From Apiosordaria backusii (Eukaryota; Ascomycota; Sordariomycetes; Sordariales; Lasiosphaeriaceae), in the NCBI GenBank assembly GCA_030549205.1, contig JAUKTV010000006.1, positions 1,072,501 through 1,136,500 on the forward strand: a stretch of 64,000 bases of DNA, written 5' to 3'. Position 1 is the first letter of the stretch. Every line of letters begins with the position of its first letter. Of the stretch, positions 61,967-64,000 are shown piece by piece. A program made the translations under genes and the position numbers. The notes below the pieces were generated by a model. The model was not told the DNA's origin and ran no database searches. It saw only the letters and a list, made by a program, of their open reading frames with translations.

Positions 61967-64000
61967 TCAAGCAACGACACCCTCGACCCCGCCAAGAAAC
62001 CTCCGCACTCGTCCAAGTTCCAGCTCGCCCTTCTCTGACTCGACGGCTTTGGTCAGGGTCTCGAGCAGCCGGTCCACTTCCGCTTCTGGCCTGCGTGTGC
62101 AGAGAGACACAAGTTTCCGGTACTGCAGCTCTCGTTGCTTGCTCCGCGCTTTCAATCCGCCAACCATGTGCTGAGTCTGCTCCCCTCTAGCATGAACTGC
62201 CCTGATCCTGGCACGCAACACTGCCGCGCTGGGCAGACGAGCAGCCGGGTGTGGCTTGTCCGCGTCGGCGAGGTGGCCGTTGATCCCTGTGGCATCAGCC
62301 GCTTGTTGCTTTGCTTCAGTGAGTATCGCCTTCAACTCTGAAGTCCAGTCCTTTTCGGATCCATGGTTGTTGAGTGAGCCACGGTGTTGTTGGGCTAGTT
62401 GGCGAAGTCCCATTTCCTCTTCCTCGCAGGCCATGGCAAGGTTGGCTGCTTTTTGACGGGCTAGCTGTTGCGCGGTGAGTTTCTCTTGGAGGGCCTCGAG
62501 GGTGCGGCGAGCCTCGCCGACTTGGGCTGAGGTAGTTCGAAGAGAGCCGTGGAGAGCATCGATGGCTTCTTGTTTCTTCTTGAGCTCGCTCTGGAACTGA
62601 GAGGTTGACTCGTTGATGAGATGAGTGATAGCTGAGTGTGTTTGTCAGTATTTACGCTGAAAAGTAGCCAAGCAAGAAAAAAAAAAAAAAAAAAAAAGAA
62701 AACTCACAGTTGACGACCTCATCGCTATTCTCCCTACTCTTCTGGCTTGATCCCTGAAGAGCGTTCCTCTCACCAGTGTCCCCACTGCCAGAGTTCCCAT
62801 CCGCCACTCCAATGCCGAAATCAAGAGGCCGTAACCCGGCAGTATTCGCGATCTCAGGGTCCGCACCAACCTCAATGAGCTGCGAGATGATGCTTCGATT
62901 GCCTACCCGTGCCGCCACATTGAGGGCGGTGTCGCCTCTGTTGTCCTGTGCATTGACAATCTCGCCCATGAACCGGCCAATGTTCATTCTTGATGAGGGA
63001 ACTCCGTTGCTGCCATAGATTTGACTCTGGCTGCTTGGATTGCTGCCCTGCCGAACTACCCACTCGAGCAAGCTTTCTAGGTAATACCGAGTGCACACAT
63101 TCCGGCCCTGAACCGCACTGACGAGAGCGATATGATGCAGCACCGTCCTTCCCTTGTCATCTCTCACATCCAGGGTACCGCCGAGAATGTCCAATAGGTC
63201 AGGGAAGCATCCGTGTTCCATCGAGTTGGTGGCATTGCAAGCCCTCATCAGCGCCGTCTCGCCTGATGCGTTAACACGGAATGGACTGGAACCCGCTTCT
63301 ACGAGGGCTCTCAGGAGTGGCATCCGGGCAAGAGTGGCGGCCCAGATCAGGGCCGTGTTGCTCTGGGCATCAATGGGGGCATCGAGTTCTTGGGGGATCA
63401 TGTTGCGCAGGATATTCTTTTGGTTTTCATCGGGACCCGCCGTGTTGAGGAAAAGCTGCATCAGCATGCTGCGTTTCGCCTCGGCCTCGGGCGCTGTCTC
63501 GTAGGGCAGCGGGCGCAGCGGGCCTGGGGCGTACTCTGGCTCATTGCGGGAATAGACAAACGACTCGTTCGGCTCGGTAGGCGATCCAGGAAAATTTTCT
63601 GCGTACGAGTTCATGTTTGGGTAGGTCGGCGTGAGCCCCCCAAAGCTGTGAGCGGGTGTGAGAATTCTCTGCCTCTTGCGCGCAGGCTCCGCCGTCTCGT
63701 TGGTCACTGGCTGTGTCTCTTGCGAGCCAAACGCCGACTCTGTAGGCGCGTAGTTGGACACAAAGCTTTGCTGAGAATTTGGTGGGAAGTCGTTGGCGTC
63801 TTGCATGGACGACTGGCGCTGGAAACTGGGAGCGCGAGATGGTGGGTTGCGGTTTCTCGGAGCCGGTGACTCAAATCTAGCCTTGCTAATAGCGTTGATA
63901 GCGTGAGATGCCGTCGACGAGATGCTCTTGAAAAAGGTGCCGCCCTGTTGAACACCACCGCGGCTCTCCTGGGAGCTTGCATTATATAGACGCTTGCGTT
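61967..64000 (-). CDS. Swi6/Mbp1-family ankyrin cell-cycle regulator, partial (5' end outside)
   Basis: Exons (minus) from beyond 64000 to 62708, then 62631-61967; the frame is open at the window edge, so the N-terminus (APSES or related DNA-binding domain) is not seen. Donor GTGAGT, then an unusually long T run, acceptor CTCAG; junction EVVN-SITHLINES. Ankyrin repeats cover the middle: NTALIWAATLARMPLLRALV, ETALMRACNATNSMEHG, RTVLHHIALVSAV and GDTALNVAARVGNRSIISQL. The C-terminal part is a coiled-coil dimerisation region, ending RRFLGGVEGVVA. The order and motifs match the ankyrin subunits of the MBF/SBF G1/S factors, closest by eye to Swi6-type. Nuclear. A basic RKRQR sits upstream of the repeats. 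Confidence 0.9.

Noticed and set aside
1..64000. Search by eye for CRISPR arrays, transposase or reverse transcriptase genes
   Set aside because: No regularly spaced direct repeats and no DDE or RT motifs were seen; the tandem arrays are simple minisatellites.

Overview
This is a gene-dense piece of a filamentous ascomycete genome, most likely a Sordariomycete and plausibly Sordariales. The evidence is short introns (about 50-80 nt) with GTRNGT donors and CTAAC/CTGAC-like branch sites, a Zn2Cys6 regulator, a PTH11-like receptor-type protein, a fungal BOS1 SNARE and an intron-containing tRNA. Genes lie on both strands. Exon joins were worked out by hand from splice signals and reading-frame continuity; each multi-exon gene spans from its start codon to its stop, and the exon limits are in the evidence text.

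Region 1-11.7 kb. An uncharacterised four-exon gene opens the window. Then come a coding-like 15-bp minisatellite, a small basic protein, and a protein with RRGS/RKGS repeats. A Fic-domain protein follows, whose 3' end runs into a roughly 43-bp minisatellite. Divergent from it is a 931-residue protein made of an octapeptide Leu-Pro repeat array, a long coiled coil and a C-terminal domain. Region 11.7-22 kb is mostly housekeeping: a MUP1-type amino-acid permease, the Golgi SNARE BOS1 (start codon alone on its first exon), thiamine pyrophosphokinase, a multi-pass membrane protein, archaemetzincin, and a medium-chain dehydrogenase with an apparent frameshift.

Region 22-44 kb. A Zn2Cys6 regulator stands divergent from the dehydrogenase. 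It is followed by a small type-I membrane protein, a gene remnant, gluconokinase, a PPxY protein, a divergent FAD-monooxygenase/short-chain reductase pair, a RhoGAP, a GFA/CENP-V zinc protein, a nuclear-type 2-oxoglutarate oxygenase and a BTB-like protein with a cysteine cluster. Region 44-64 kb. An MFS anion permease, tRNA-Gln(CUG) and an uncharacterised nuclear-type protein come first. Next is a run of secreted or oxidative functions: a berberine-bridge-type FAD oxidase, a PTH11-like 7TM protein, a frameshifted cysteine-rich secreted protein, a secreted beta-propeller protein and a six-exon P450. The window ends inside a Swi6/Mbp1-family ankyrin cell-cycle regulator.

No biosynthetic backbone enzyme, intact transposon or CRISPR array was seen. 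The most unusual items are the octapeptide-repeat coiled-coil protein next to the Fic gene, the two start-codon-only exons, the Fic gene ending in a minisatellite, and the two separate frameshifted genes.
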